Assembly (NCBI RefSeq): GCF_017562075.2
Contig: NC_054082.1
Coordinates: 40,255,442 to 40,319,441 of the forward strand
DNA from: Anopheles merus
Taxonomy: Eukaryota; Arthropoda; Insecta; Diptera; Culicidae
Length of the DNA stretch: 64,000 nt
Direction: 5' to 3'
The notes under the pieces were generated by a model. That model was not told the DNA's origin, did not search any database, and worked only from the letters and a program-made list of their open reading frames with translations. A program made the position numbers and the translations under genes. Shown in pieces: positions 1-12,541 of the stretch (its first letter is position 1; every line of letters starts with the position of its first letter).

Positions 1-3000
1 CCCGTTAACAAACAACCCATGTCATCCGTTTTCCAAACTAGACCTTACAAATGAGTAGTAGCAGCTTAACACATTTGCATTTAAAAATGTAATACAATAC
101 AAAAACAACCAGTTTACAAGTGCAACCACGTTGAAGTCATAAAAGCTTGATCGTTCAGAGAAGAAAGCAGAGCGCCAGAAGCAGAATTTCACAATTCAGT
201 ATGCTAAAACAAAGAAAACTCCGACCGGCCAGTCCTCAATTACCGTCAATGCAGTCAGCCTCCGCTACCAAGGGGACGTCGGGCTGAGCTACCAAGGGGA
301 CGAGTGATGGGGCAAGCCTTCAAACACCTCTCGCACACCTAACCACACAGTCATCCCGTTTGACACCATACCGGACTGCGAAACCGGATCAGTGTCGTTA
401 ATGAAAATTGATAGTGTAGCCCACACAATTTGACCAAGCTTTGTTCAATCCTTTTCCTAACCTACTTGCTGCTGCCTACCTTACACCTTACACGGAAGCA
501 CCACCCGATTGGGCGGTTCGGGCAGACCGGCCTCGTAAACCTCTCTAATTAATTACCACAACCATCGGAGGTCGGTGGTCAACGATGGAGAATGCATTTT
601 CTCTCCCATCAGTGTCTGCCCACCCGGGTTCGGTTGCTGATTGTCGTAGCTTGCAGGGTGAAACGACACTTAATAAATTGTTTCCTTGTCAACATCCAGT
701 TTGGTTGGTGCCAGAGTTCTTTACTCGGCTTTACTCGGCACCTAACTCGATAAAGAAATGGTGTTAGGTGTTTCCTTAAAATTGGCTAAGTAACGGCACA
801 AGACGGGGATGGGGGGGTCGTTGGGTTTGGGTCCCATGCTTTCCTCTTCCCGGTTTGAGCGATGCTAAATTAATTGTGTACATTACACTCTGACCACCAG
901 AATGCATTACATGGCTAAGGAGTCTTGTGAAGACCACTCACGCCGAGGGTCTTAAGTTGAAGAACGCTAAAATGGCAGCACTTTAATAAGTGAACCAACG
1001 CTCTCAGAACGCAACGCTAGATGGCGATGTAGAAACATGATAGCCAACGCTTGTACCGCTCACTGAGCTAGCTCCAAAGCGTCGATTCGGTCGAGACGCC
1101 GAGTGCCCATTAGGAAGGAGTGCAAATATTTCATCACCACTGGACATTTTGACCACTGTCACGGTCCACCTGTTAAGGGCATTGCGCAACGAGAAACAAA
1201 TAATGGTCTAATTTATGAGCGCGCGGGGAGAGTGATCCCATTAACGGGTGAACGATTGGCCACGTTCCTTGCTGCTCCTTCCTTTGGCATGCTTCGATAC
1301 GCATTCGTCTTGTTAAGGAAGTGTGTGGCTCGTGTGACAAGAGTGTCGTTTATCTAATGGCCACTTGAAAACGTGTCGCCAAACAGAAAGCACCATTCAC
1401 GATGCATGTATAATGGGAATCATTGAGCGATAATTTATCAAACAATCAGAAAGCTTCAAACGGGTTGGCAGGTACATAGTTTTGGCTGGTATAGAAAATA
1501 TTATAATAAACGTTTGTAGACGCGGTAAAATAAACGCTTATTTGTATTTAACATGAAACGTTCCGTGGGGCTATACTATTTGCTGGGGTGAATGGGTTTA
1601 TTAGATAATTATTTGAACTCTGTCGTCAGGCGATTATTTTAATTCAACAATTTCCAGTTTAAAGTTTGAAACTCAAAATCAATCCTGTTTTTATTGACTG
1701 CAACTATAAAAATAATCGTTTTCAAACATTAAAAATGTTTCTTTTGCACAGTTCTAAAAACCTTACAAGCGTAACAAAAGAACATATTGAACGTCAAAAT
1801 TTGTATATTTTCAACAGCACGTATCCACACCAGATATTAAAATAATATAAGAACTGATAATCAACATTGGTTCCAATGTTTTTTTCCAATTTACGAAGCT
1901 GAATCACTCAAAGCATAATGAATATTTTCGATGAAAAAAATTCTTACCTTACTCATCGTTCATCGAAAACTCTATTGACTCCAGCGTGTCATCAGTTTTG
2001 CAGGATATTCATTTTTTATGGGATTTTTTTTCAGAATCAACTGAATTGATTTATTGATTGCTCTATTTATCTATTTATTAAATAGCCCTCAATGATTCAA
2101 ATGATATGATAATAACATTTCATTCAGCATATCTGATTAGGACCTACAAGTTATCCAGGCTTTTTTTATATTATAAACTTAGTTCGAACATTCCAGCATG
2201 TTAAGTAAATAGTTGTAACACGATACTAAAACTTAATCCTAAAAATAAAAGCAAATGATTGAAATATGAATAGGAAACATAAAAAGAAAAAAAACTGCAC
2301 ATAATAAAATAATAAATAATGAATGGAAAACAACGTCTAAAAAACGGGAAAACAAGAAAACCCAATGCAATGCAAAATTGATACATAATTAAATAAGAAT
2401 ATAAAGCGGAAAATTTAAATAAGAACAGGAAACAAAAATAATACCAAAAACTACTAATACAATAAGATAACAACGAAATGGATAATATTTGAGTAGGAAA
2501 TATTAATCGAATAAGGAAAACCAGCTGATTTGTATCAGCAAGTAAATGCAGACATGACATAATATAACAAACAGCTACTTTTAGGAAGAAACGTAAAGCA
2601 AAACGTTCAACATAAACAGAAGCCCAGGGTTGAGTGAAGAGACATTATTGTTAAGCATTTTTGGTCACCGTTTAAACATTTTTCCCTGTCCATTTAAGCA
2701 TGTATCGCGTAGGATTATTTTGATTCTATTTACCAGTTTCCACTGTTGGCAAAGAACATCCTCCGGCGATATTTAGGGATTGATTTTTATTTATTTCATT
2801 CATATTATAGATGTTAAGTATGTTATTATTCGTAGTCCGTGTCGATTTAAAACAATGATAAACATTAATAAACATTCATCCTACACATTTAGTAGATTGC
2901 TTTCACTGTTAAATCGTTCATGAGCAAATCTGACCGATACGGCAACACAGTATGTTCCCGGTATAATCCTTTTCCATTCAGAAATATTTTTATTTTGAAA

Positions 3001-4046
3001 GCTGTTGAACAACTCGGTAAATGGTCTGGTAATTGTAGGAATTGTTTAATATGCTTCTTGTTGAGACGTTATCAACATCATTCTTTCTTTAGCTTGGTAT
3101 ATGCTAATTAAATTTAAAAAAAAAAACAAGCCTTATTTAAGCAATTTTCTTGTGTTTTGATCAGGTCGTTACCTTTGCCACGATCGGCAAGTTTCGTGTA
3201 ATCGAGGATCGTTGGCTGATCACTTTTGATCTGCTCATTCGTTTTGCAACATCGCTATCAAGCAACTAAAGTATGCGCCACGCGATTCTTTGAACAATGT
3301 ACATCTGGTTGTTGTAAATTGCACCAAATAAAAGGAAAGTAACAACAACGATTGTTACTCCACCAAATTAGAACAAAACGTTCCCACAAACGCAAACGAA
3401 AGCGGACGCAGCAAAACAGTAGACCAGAGCTTAAAGTTCACAACAATAGCAGTGTGGAAAAGCTGCCGCCAGCATGCACCCCCGGGTACAGTGAAGCTTT
3501 TGTGGTGCAGAACGTGGCAGCTTTTACTGCCGCTTTGCATTCATAAAATTTCTTAGTATTTTAATCGTTTAATATTCCCCTTTTGTGCCGTTTTAGTTTG
3601 CCCATTTTGTAAGGAAATGGTTAACTCCCTCTGAAATTCATAGCAAATAAACCAACAACAACAACCAGCAACACACCCAACGAGCTTGGAGCCTAAAGGA
3701 AGCGTCATGCATAACAGAAAACGGAAGGGAAGATAGAGGGGTAGAATGGGAAAGAAACTGTAGAAAGTCTTATCAATTTAATAACGCCTCGAGTGACAGA
3801 GTGTGCAGTTGATTTGCGCTCCGGAGGTTTATTTACTCTTCCGGTGACCTCTTTTTCTGCCCTCTGCCGGCCCGCTTGATTCCCCCCGAGCTGCAATTCT
3901 GGTCCCGTCATGCACTTCTTGCTCTTTATTGTGGTGATTTATTCATTAACGGTTTCAATTTATCGCGTCCGTTTATCGTGTTATCAGCTGACGACGGGCG
4001 TAGAAATCACCTTCGATAACGGCCAACGTGCCGAAACCTCAATGAG

Positions 4047-4103
<57 letters not shown>

Positions 4104-7090
4104 GTGCTGCCTCTTTCGTCCATTTGGTTTACCCTCGCCTTCAAGGGAAAGAAGCTACACCATGTAGCGTGTGTCTCGCTTGGTGTATCTTATCCGCCGC
4201 TAATATCTTATCGAACTGACATCACAGTTACTGCTGGGTGCGGTCGCTTGATAAAATCGGTTCCCGGCTGCGTGATCCAAATTCATCACCGGTCCAGTAC
4301 ATCGGACGTAGTGGTACCGTGCGGGCGGGATTGCCCATTTCAAGCGTGCAGTGTACAGTTTAAAGTTCGAATGAAAAGTTCCCGAAATGAACCAACCAAG
4401 CAGCTGAAGGGAAAGCTCTTAGCATACAAGGATACCGTAAATCCGGAGGAAAAGCTTAGCACACTTGGATCGCTCCTGGAAGGAAACAAATACATCTACG
4501 TACACAGACACAGACGTACAACGCAGCACGATGGGCTGTTGTTGCAGTAGCTGTAAGTAGCAGAAAGAGAGGGGAGAGAAACGTCAGCAAGCTTATCTCT
4601 GTCGCAACTGTTAGCCATAAGCCTCCACCCGCCCGGTAAAGGGATAAAGGAAGGGATCACCGGCCCGAAGGTGCTCAATCAAAGCCGAACGCCGAAATCA
4701 ATCGCTGTGTACGGTGGTACACGTTGGGGAGGAGGTGATTTTTTGGAAAATGTTGAAACAATGAAATGCCCGGAAATGGGTCAATGGAATATCTGGGATA
4801 TGGATTGATCGATTGATGGTTTTTTTTTTTTTTTTAAATTAAATCCGTCCGTTCTTGTAATGAACCCTACACCACGAAAGAAGCGGAGGATCCACCCTGT
4901 TGAGGTTTATAATTAAAATTCCCATATCGACAGAGAAGTGAAATCCCATGATACAAGTGGACCATGGACCATTTTTGTTGCACCTATGAAAAATTCAGGT
5001 TGGCATGAGCAGCGGGTTAATGTAAAGAGTGATTCATAAAAATCACAAACCATTAACTTTGGGGAGAATATTGGACTCAGTGGCAAAGGGATTATGTCCA
5101 TTTGAAGTTGGTGGTCGTGGACAGTCCGAGAATTTTCCATTGTCACATGGACCGGTGTTCTCCAAGCGCAATCCTTGACTAATTATGCTATCCTATGCAT
5201 GTATGAGTACAGCGATCAGTCTGCAGTTCTAGACGTGTCGATTAGATGATGATCCACTGCAGTGGTTGCGCCAAATTAGAAAAAAAAATAGAATAAGAAG
5301 ATAAAAACTTTCCTTTGTTAAAATTACTTAAAATTTATTACGTAACTTTACTGTCTTATCCAGCCAGTTGAGATAATTGTTGTCATATTACAATTAGTTC
5401 CATTGATCGAACAAAAAAAACCAGAATGATCATAAAGGCCGGTAAATTGTTAGGCATAGACTCTGTCCCTGAGCGGTCACACGAAAGTAATCCCTACCCA
5501 AGTGTAGTTTGTGAGCATGGTAGGAGGTCCTACGCTTAGTTGTCATAATGATCCGCTGGGCATTACCATAACGAAAAAAGGATAAAAACAAATAGGATGG
5601 CTTTGCCTATGCTCCTGAAGATCTTGCCCATAGCTACTAGTTGCCCACCGTCTACTAAAGGTGAAACAATATTACCTTATTTTTTATAAAATGTAACAAT
5701 CAATAAGATACATATAAAAATATTAAATGGAAAGAATGGGGAAAAATCATTCAATAATCATTTTCAGCACATCCAATAGCATTCAGCATAGGGCCAATTA
5801 TGGGGCAATGTACTCAAAAATTAGTGCATCCCAAAGCCAATTTAAAAAAAAGTTTATTCATGTCTCAATCATGTGGCCAGTACATTTGATTATTGTATTG
5901 CAGAAAATTCACTATTCTGGAAGATAAATGATCAAATAACCTACATACGAGACGAGTTTCAATCTCATGCTTCGGTTGATGGCCAATCGTTTAGTTCTGG
6001 CTAATGTATTTTAGATATTTTGACATGGCCATGTTTTGTTAAACTCAAAACATGGAGTTGAGGAGCTTGGAGCCTCTTCAAGCTCGTTCAAACACGTTCT
6101 CTCACACAGCTGGGTGATTCTTTCATTTGTCCCGGATTAACTGGCGTGCTGATATTGACATGCTGGTATGAGGAAATGTTAAATTTAGTTGTTTTAGCCA
6201 ACTAGAAAGGCCGGCAGAATAGAATTACATATTAATATTTCGTGTTTTCGTTGGTTAGTTCATCAGGGTGAATGAGCGTCCTTGCATAGTTCATCAATTT
6301 TGAAATTAATTTAAAGAAATAGGCAAGAAATCGCTAATGCCAAACAAAGGGAAAATGATGTTGTGTGGTTATAACATAGGGTAATGAAATAAGTACCAGA
6401 ACCAACTGACAAATGAAGTCGTTTAGTTTAGTTGGATGGCTAGGGATTAAAATTTGATTTAATTTAATATGTAGCATTCCACAACAAAAGCACATAAGCA
6501 ATTATCAAGAGCATTATTCGTCGTCCCATAGGATTTTTTTAAATAACAATCCCATAGGAACGAACAATTCAAAAGCCCAACCGTTTAAAAGCTTATAACA
6601 GTAGCTGCGTGCACTGCATGTGTAACCGCAAATCATTTAACCTTACGCATGGTGCCTTCCGCTGCTTCTGCAAAACAAAAACCATTTTAATGAAGAAGCA
6701 CAAAGCGCGTGGGACGGGGAGAGCCCGATTCCGTACCATGTTGGTGCAGGCTTGGCCCGTTTCCGGATAGAGTGTAAAAATAAATTAATAATTATTCCAT
6801 TGAAACACATTTCGTGTAGCGCGAAACACGATAAAAATGAACATCCGATCCGGACCGTAACGCACGGTTACGCGCATTGTGCTTCACTCGGCATTCTCAA
6901 ATGGCCGTCCCCATCCACACAGATTAACGGGCGATGAGCCGTATTGTGCTTCGGGCGCTACGGCTATGATGGAGCATCATTGGCCATCATGCATCACTTT
7001 CGCCACATCTTTTGGTTCGCATTCGTTTGGTAACCAATGGTAACACCAAACGGTCATGGTGCACGGTCATCAGTCCGGTAGGCGATGATG
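1..7090. other. Non-coding upstream region (intron or intergenic)
   Basis: I see no convincing gene here. Open frames are short, lack splice context and show no recognisable domain. The longest is a 148-codon frame at 4104-4550, judged to be chance. Composition is mixed: 1.5-3.1 kb is strongly AT-rich with A/T runs, while 3.8-4.8 kb is nearer 50% GC and carries a CA microsatellite. Because a plus-strand terminal coding exon sits at 9188-9309 with no visible partner exon, this stretch may be an intron of that gene. That is an inference. Confidence 0.5.
4048..4102. repeat. (CA)n microsatellite
   Basis: An uninterrupted run of about 27 CA dinucleotides. Length polymorphism between individuals is expected. 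Confidence 0.97.
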
Positions 7091-7098
7091 CGCTATGC

Positions 7099-8740
7099 CA
7101 GGTATGTCAAACTGGCGGCCCGCGGGCCGCATGCGGCCCTCGTCAATGCTGAATGCGGCCCGCGAGAATATTTTGAGAATTGCTAAATGCACTGCAAACC
7201 AAAAAACTGTTATTACTATTCGTCTAATTGTATAAAATTTTCCAGAGAAGAACAATCATTTTGATGGTATATCTTTCAAATCTAACATGAATGTAACCAT
7301 AACATCTCATAAACTTATGCTGCACAATCGTACAGAACAATTGAAACCCTTAAGAAAAATTGATTTGAATGCAAACTCATTATGTTTCGATGAAATTCTG
7401 AATATTAGCACAATGTTGTGTACACTCGATTGCACATTCTATGGAAAAATATGGAAAAATAGATTTGCGTCAACCTTCTACAAACGAAAAAGGAATGAAA
7501 TACTTTCATACACACACTTGGAATCTTCGCAACAACTAGTGCTGGATTGTCAGAATCGTCATTTTTGATCTTAGCTATTCTGACTCCTGATCCGTCCAAA
7601 TCAAACCAACAGTTCCGTTCGGTGCCGACCTAAGCTTATAGAGCCGTTTAATGCCATTCGGAACCATTGGAGTCATCGGTTGTCGCACGGAGCGGCTAAT
7701 CTGCAGTGAGAAATGGATCTGGTCGGTCCTACCGAATTTGACCATGCCCCAATTACCCGAATTTGACCAATTATGCCCCCGAGTGCCGAGTTAAGAATTC
7801 ATTGGGCTCCGAAATTCTTTTTCGAACGAATTTGCACGGCTCCGTCCTTAGAATGTTACATTTTTGATGTTCAATTAAAGCCACTTCTGTTTTATTCATA
7901 ATCATGCCACCATAAATGTTAATAAAAATGATTGTAGCCAAGTTGGAATTATGTGTACCCCACATTCTACAAAACGAATTAATGTACTTTCCAACCTCCC
8001 CAAAAATCAAAACCAAAATGATATGATTACGCTTAAGCCATGAGTATTTAGATTAAGGATTAAAATAATCGAAATGCCGAAGTCCTGCGATGTATAGCTT
8101 ATTTCCATAGATTAGCTCACACAGTCCACTACCTCAATTCGAGAATCATCTCCCTTCAAGTGTCAAAAAACGAATCTTTGTCAGATAAAATTATCGTAAT
8201 TTAAAAAAATTATTTGTAAAATACGGGTTCTTGGAACTTGGAAATTAGCAAAAATTATGTTTAAACACGTTTTATTACAATTTTTCTCTTGATCTGTCAA
8301 AAAATTGCAGGCAAATATATTTGTTATACATCCAGCGATGGATAGCTTGGATGGCTTGAAAATGATTCGCCTAGCGAAAAAGATACCTTAGTGAAAAAGT
8401 GTGGTTGGACGATATTTTCTAACAGAACTACCGTGTTGGAACGCGACTAATGAAAAATGTCGTAATAAGGATAAAAAATGCATGTGACTTTAAAAGTACA
8501 TTAAACTATTTTTCGAAATAAAAAAGTGCACAATGAAAAATAACACAGCAAATTTGTAAATAGGAAACTATTCCAGATTTGAAGCGAGGAGTACAAAAAG
8601 TCAATTTGTTTAACAATAATGATTTTAAACAGTATTTTATATAAATATTGAGGTATAGTTTTTATTCTCACGTTTGCGGCCCGCGAATCACTGAAAATCT
8701 GTACTTGCGGCCCTCTGATGAAATGAGTTTGACACAGCTG
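7099..8740. mobile_element. Non-autonomous hAT-type DNA transposon, complete, with 8-bp TSD
   Basis: The ends are imperfect terminal inverted repeats: CAGGTATGTCAAACT on the left and, read inward, CAGCTGTGTCAAACT on the right (13 of 15 match). The element is flanked by a perfect 8-bp direct duplication, CGCTATGC, at 7091-7098 and 8741-8748, which is the hallmark of hAT transposition. Subterminal GCGGCCC/GGGCCGC motifs occur several times inside both ends (about 7117-7165 and 8674-8715), as expected for hAT transposase binding clusters. The 1642-bp body is AT-rich. Its only open frames (7287-7568 plus, 7771-8016 minus) show no hAT transposase motif, so the copy is judged non-autonomous. Confidence 0.88.
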
Positions 8741-8748
8741 CGCTATGC

Positions 8749-9187
8749 AATGCAGATTAATCTACAAACCGTACCAGTGTACCAATAAAGTGTTAAAAAG
8801 AATGATATAATTATCGTTCCGCTTAAGCGAGACGAAGAAAAAGAACTTTTTTTTGTCTCCTGTGAGGCAAACATTTTATCAATTATCTTACGGTCAGTTT
8901 GAAAGAGTTGTTATAAAACTGTTCTTCATGTTAATGAAAATTGCTTTGCCGATCCGTTATTGCTAAATAACAAAAAAGGACTGCATAAGCTAAGAGACAG
9001 TGGTTTTAATGTTGCATTAGCGGGCATGGACCTTCCATTTACCAATTTTTAAGCCTTCCATTAGCCAGCGGTCCCAATCCGTGCTGCGATTTTAATCACA
9101 TTAATGCATTTTTTTTTGTTCCTCCTCATACCATACAAAACTAATATTTACATTCACTGTCTTTTCTTTTGCACTTCCCACCGCCAG
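8749..9187. other. Non-coding stretch before the terminal exon
   Basis: No gene is seen. The last 40 bases form a pyrimidine-rich tract ending in CAG at 9185-9187, which serves as the 3' splice site of the following exon. Confidence 0.6.
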
Positions 9188-9309
9188 CCGACTCGCAGGA
9201 TATTACGCCGGTGCCGGATCGGCCCACCGGAGGAGACTTCCCACCGGCGACCGCTTTCGGTGGCGATGACACCGGAAGCAATCCGGCCTTTACCAACGAA
9301 AATGGATAG
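9188..9309 (+). CDS. Terminal coding exon (C-terminus) of an unidentified plus-strand gene
   Basis: A pyrimidine-rich tract and CAG acceptor at 9187 lead into 122 nt that are open in one frame to a TAG at 9307-9309. The first two bases complete a split codon. The encoded tail is about 40 residues, begins DSQDITPVPDRPTGGDF and ends DDTGSNPAFTNENG. It is hydrophilic, acidic and Pro/Gly/Thr-rich, like the cytosolic tail of a membrane protein. AATAAA signals follow at about 9433 and 9449, fitting a last exon. NPAF-type tails occur in some insect solute carriers (for example SLC17/MFS proteins), but this is only a hint and I assign no function. Upstream exons are not recognisable in the preceding 9 kb, so the gene probably extends left of the window. 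Confidence 0.6.
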
Positions 9310-9356
9310 CCCTTAAAAAGGCCTGACACCGGATGCAAAATTAGGGTACAACAAAG

Positions 9357-9397
<41 letters not shown>

Positions 9398-9940
9398 AGA
9401 GAAAAAGAGATATTCGTGTGACGTTTCGCTACAATAAATCATGCTAATAAAACTGTTGAAATAAAAACCTGAACGTGACCTTTTCCTTGATAGAAACTGA
9501 AGGGCCGGGAACCAGTAAGCTTAAGCTCTAGTTGGGGATTATTATCGTTGGTAGTAGCACACCAGAAAGAGGGGGGGGGGGGGGAGGGTTCATTTGAATG
9601 CAATTAATAAAGACATTTTCAGTTTCAATTTCCTTCCTTTCCAGATATATTTCTCCACAAAGAAAGACTAAGGAGTATTTAAAGTTCAGATTAATTCCAT
9701 TGAAAACTCTGATGTACTTTTCCTTAAAAGTAGATTGCATAAAGTTGTTTTACAAATCATGCAAAAGTAGATTATTTAACGAGTTTTATACAACCGCGTG
9801 ATATTCGTGGTACAACCGCGTGATAAATGGTGGAAAAACGGCGTCTCTGCAAAGCTAAGTCATCATATGTGCTAAGAGATAACAAGGGATGGGATTATTA
9901 TTGATATTAATTATATTCCTTTTACAGCAACACTTATCCC
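9310..9940. other. 3' UTR of upstream gene, simple repeats, intergenic gap
   Basis: Contains a (GA)n run at about 9363-9393, AATAAA signals for the plus-strand gene near 9433 and 9449, and a run of 14 G at 9571-9584. No further coding sequence is seen. The convergent UTP14 gene ends at 9941, so its 3' UTR must also lie here. Confidence 0.7.
9363..9393. repeat. (GA)n microsatellite
   Basis: About 15 uninterrupted GA units followed by imperfect purine repeats to about 9411, lying in the 3' UTR of the upstream plus-strand gene. Confidence 0.95.
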
Positions 9941-12418
9941 TTATTCGACCCTTCCAAACCCTACCTTTGAAACTGGAGAAGGTTTGCTTAGTTTCTCTAG
10001 CGCGTATTTGCTGTACTGGTCGACCGCTTCGTTCTGCAGCCGCTTGCCGACCCGCATCAGCTTGCTCGGGTTCGCCACCAGCATCTCCTTCTTCATCGGC
10101 TCTATTACCGTGCCCTGCTTGGTGACGATGCGCGGCTCAACCATCGCCGCATGTGCCGACTGCGGTATGAACGTTCGGCCCAGCGGTGCCCTTAGCGACG
10201 CTTCGTAATCCTTCACCGTCACGAACGGGAACGGTACCTCATTCACCAGGTGCTTGTCCAGCTTCTCGTTCTTCAGTGCGTCTTCGTTGATGATTACCTG
10301 ATCGCGGTTATCGTCACGGCGCGGCAGCTCCGCCGGTATTTGCATTATCTGGCGCGTCGCCTTACGCGGTCCCGGTGGCTTGGCGCCCACCCCAGCCCAA
10401 TGGCCCCAGCCCGGTAGCGAAAGTTCCACCTCCTGGGGCAGATCCTTTTGCCGCTCGTCCTGCTTCTCCTTCGCAAAGTCCGCCACAATGTCGTCATCCT
10501 CGAACGCTTCGGCGATCGTGAGGCGATGCGCATCGTCCGCCTCCGCCTCGTCGTCCGACAGCTCGCCCGATACGATCGTGTTGGGGAGGGCCGTTAGCAG
10601 ATGCTTCGGTTTCATCTGTACCACCTGCTTTAGATTGATTTCGGCCGATTGCTTGACCGACGGCGATGGGCGGCCACCGACCACGGTTGAGGATTTGTCA
10701 TTGGAGGACTGAATGGTTTTTAGCAAACTCGATGCATTATTCGTTTCGTCTGGTGCTGCCGTCTCTACCGTTTCATTCATTTCCTCGTCTGCGTCGGCTA
10801 GGGTGGCTCGTTTCTTAAAACTCAAATCGCTCAATTTAGTTTCTTTGTCTTGCTGGTCTGGCAGCTCAGAAGAAGGTCCATTTATGTCCAAACTTTTCTC
10901 GCGATCAATATTTCGCACAAACTCCAACTTATTGTCCAGCACATCCTGGATAAGATCCTCCGCTTCCTGGAACATTGCCTCCACAGTGGCAACGTTATCC
11001 TTCGTCTTGCGATTCTTTTTCGTTTTCGCAGAGTCTTTTTTCTTGGGCTTTTGGACTGAATTGTCCACATCTTCCACAATCCAGGTGCCGGATGCCATCT
11101 TAACTTTTTCTTTTCGTTTCTTGGGAAGTGTTTTAGCTCGTTTAGGCTTCGATGGTTGCACACCTTCGTCACCATCACTAGGTTCGTTTCCATCCTCATC
11201 TGAAGAGAGACGTCCATTCGCCTGCTGTCCGTTGGCCGTTTTGCCATCACCATTTAAATGCTTTTTAATGTTTTCAACCTGATTACGCTCCTCCCAGTAT
11301 TTGCGATAACTGCCGGTTTGCTGCATTTCTTTATTGGCCACCTGCTCGTAGTCGCCGGCACGTTCCGTCCACGGATTGGTTTCGCCGGCCTGTCCCATCG
11401 AAAGGTCCATTTCACCATCCGACTCGGAGCTACTGTCTCCCTGCTGAAGACGCTTTGCCGTCAGCTCTCGCCCGATGGCAAGCTGTTCGGCCAGCTCACG
11501 CCTCACCTCCGTGTCGTATTTGGCACGCACCTGCAGATTTTTGGCCCACGTGCCCGTATTCTTGTGCCGCAGCGATATTCGCTCCTGGGAGCGCTGCTTC
11601 TCGATCCAGTCGAGCTTCCGGAGCGCTTCCTCCGGGTCCTTTTCCTTCAGCTCTTCAAACTTTTGCATCTGCTCCTTTAGCTTGTCCTTTTTCAGCAGAC
11701 GATGGTATTTCTTGCTCTTAATCTTGTTCATACGCCGATTCTTTGCAATTGCGTACGACTCGCGAATCTTCTGGCGAGAGCGCTCATGCTGCTGCTCACG
11801 CATTTCTTCAATCGTTAGCGCATAGTTTTGCTTGCCATCGTCGGAGTGTTCATCCCCATTTTCCCCACCATCATCGTACGTCTTCTCAAGCTCCTCCAGC
11901 TCTTCCATCAGCTTCGTCTTGACGCGATATTCTGACAGCCGCTTCGGTGGACCATCGTACACCGTAGTGCTGTCGTACTGCAGCGGATACACCGTTTGCG
12001 GAGCGACCTGCTGCGCCGTTACGATCGGTTCCCATCGGTCCACATCTTTCCGCACGCGTTCGAAGCCAGCCTTCCGCTCGATCCTATCGGCGACCGGTTT
12101 TTCCAGCGGTTTCTGCAGCGGGTTCCGCACCTTGAGCTGATCCAGCTGCTTCGCAACGCTTATGTGCTTCTTGGTTTTGGTGAAAAACTTTGCCAAATCG
12201 CCGAGCCGTACTTTGTCATCCTTCGTTTTGGACAGCCCGAACTCGGACCGCTTGAGCGACGGTTCCGTCCGCGTTACCTCACGGATGTAATGGGAACCGG
12301 TCAGGGCGTTGATACCGTCGATTAGCTTGGCGTGCGCTTTCGGATCTATCTCATCCTCTCCGTCGCTTTCGTTGCGCCCAGCACGCGCGGACCAATTGCT
12401 CTTGAATTCCAGCGGCAT
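9941..12418 (-). CDS. Utp14: U3 small nucleolar RNA-associated protein 14 (UTP14)
   Basis: A single open frame of 825 residues; human UTP14A is about 771. UTP14 proteins are nucleolar components of the U3 snoRNP/small-subunit processome and act in 18S rRNA maturation; in yeast Utp14 activates the helicase Dhr1. The family pattern is visible. The N-terminus (MPLEFKSNWSARAG) is followed by the conserved block with KRSEFGLSKTKD and KTKKHISVAKQLDQLKVR. Next comes the basic central segment with KIKSKKYHRLLKKDK and RISLRHKNTGTWAKN (about residues 230-310). A long acidic/lysine-rich linker leads to the C-terminal LPGWGHWAG motif (about residue 660) and the VPFPFVTVKDYEASLRAPLG block. I chose the ATG at 12418-12416 because the open frame upstream offers only non-ATG codons. 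The gene is intronless in its coding part and lies 1.07 kb downstream of the next minus-strand gene, with its own promoter region. Confidence 0.93.
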   Translation of the reverse strand: MPLEFKSNWSARAGRNESDGEDEIDPKAHAKLIDGINALTGSHYIREVTRTEPSLKRSEFGLSKTKDDKVRLGDLAKFFTKTKKHISVAKQLDQLKVRNPLQKPLEKPVADRIERKAGFERVRKDVDRWEPIVTAQQVAPQTVYPLQYDSTTVYDGPPKRLSEYRVKTKLMEELEELEKTYDDGGENGDEHSDDGKQNYALTIEEMREQQHERSRQKIRESYAIAKNRRMNKIKSKKYHRLLKKDKLKEQMQKFEELKEKDPEEALRKLDWIEKQRSQERISLRHKNTGTWAKNLQVRAKYDTEVRRELAEQLAIGRELTAKRLQQGDSSSESDGEMDLSMGQAGETNPWTERAGDYEQVANKEMQQTGSYRKYWEERNQVENIKKHLNGDGKTANGQQANGRLSSDEDGNEPSDGDEGVQPSKPKRAKTLPKKRKEKVKMASGTWIVEDVDNSVQKPKKKDSAKTKKNRKTKDNVATVEAMFQEAEDLIQDVLDNKLEFVRNIDREKSLDINGPSSELPDQQDKETKLSDLSFKKRATLADADEEMNETVETAAPDETNNASSLLKTIQSSNDKSSTVVGGRPSPSVKQSAEINLKQVVQMKPKHLLTALPNTIVSGELSDDEAEADDAHRLTIAEAFEDDDIVADFAKEKQDERQKDLPQEVELSLPGWGHWAGVGAKPPGPRKATRQIMQIPAELPRRDDNRDQVIINEDALKNEKLDKHLVNEVPFPFVTVKDYEASLRAPLGRTFIPQSAHAAMVEPRIVTKQGTVIEPMKKEMLVANPSKLMRVGKRLQNEAVDQYSKYALEKLSKPSPVSKVGFGRVE

Positions 12419-12541
12419 GGTGATGTGCTTCAATGCTTTGAAAACTAGTTTTACACTCTGAAAAAGGCAAATTCTGTCTTAACTATCGTCAGTCCGACCG
12501 CATGTTGCCACAAAATCACGTTTATTTACATCGCTGTTCGG

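Noticed and set aside
4104..4550. 148-codon plus-strand open frame
   Set aside because: No recognisable domain and no splice context, and its first part overlaps the edge of a CA microsatellite. Most likely a chance frame.
7287..7568. 93-codon frame inside the 7-kb hAT element as a possible transposase remnant
   Set aside because: No BED zinc finger, no catalytic-region motifs and no C-terminal dimerisation motif of hAT transposases can be seen in either strand.
10713..11282. 189-codon plus-strand frame inside the UTP14 gene (and other long frames over 10-12 kb)
   Set aside because: Antisense shadow of the UTP14 coding sequence. The translation is Ser/Phe-rich, as expected for the complement of a Lys/Glu-rich protein.
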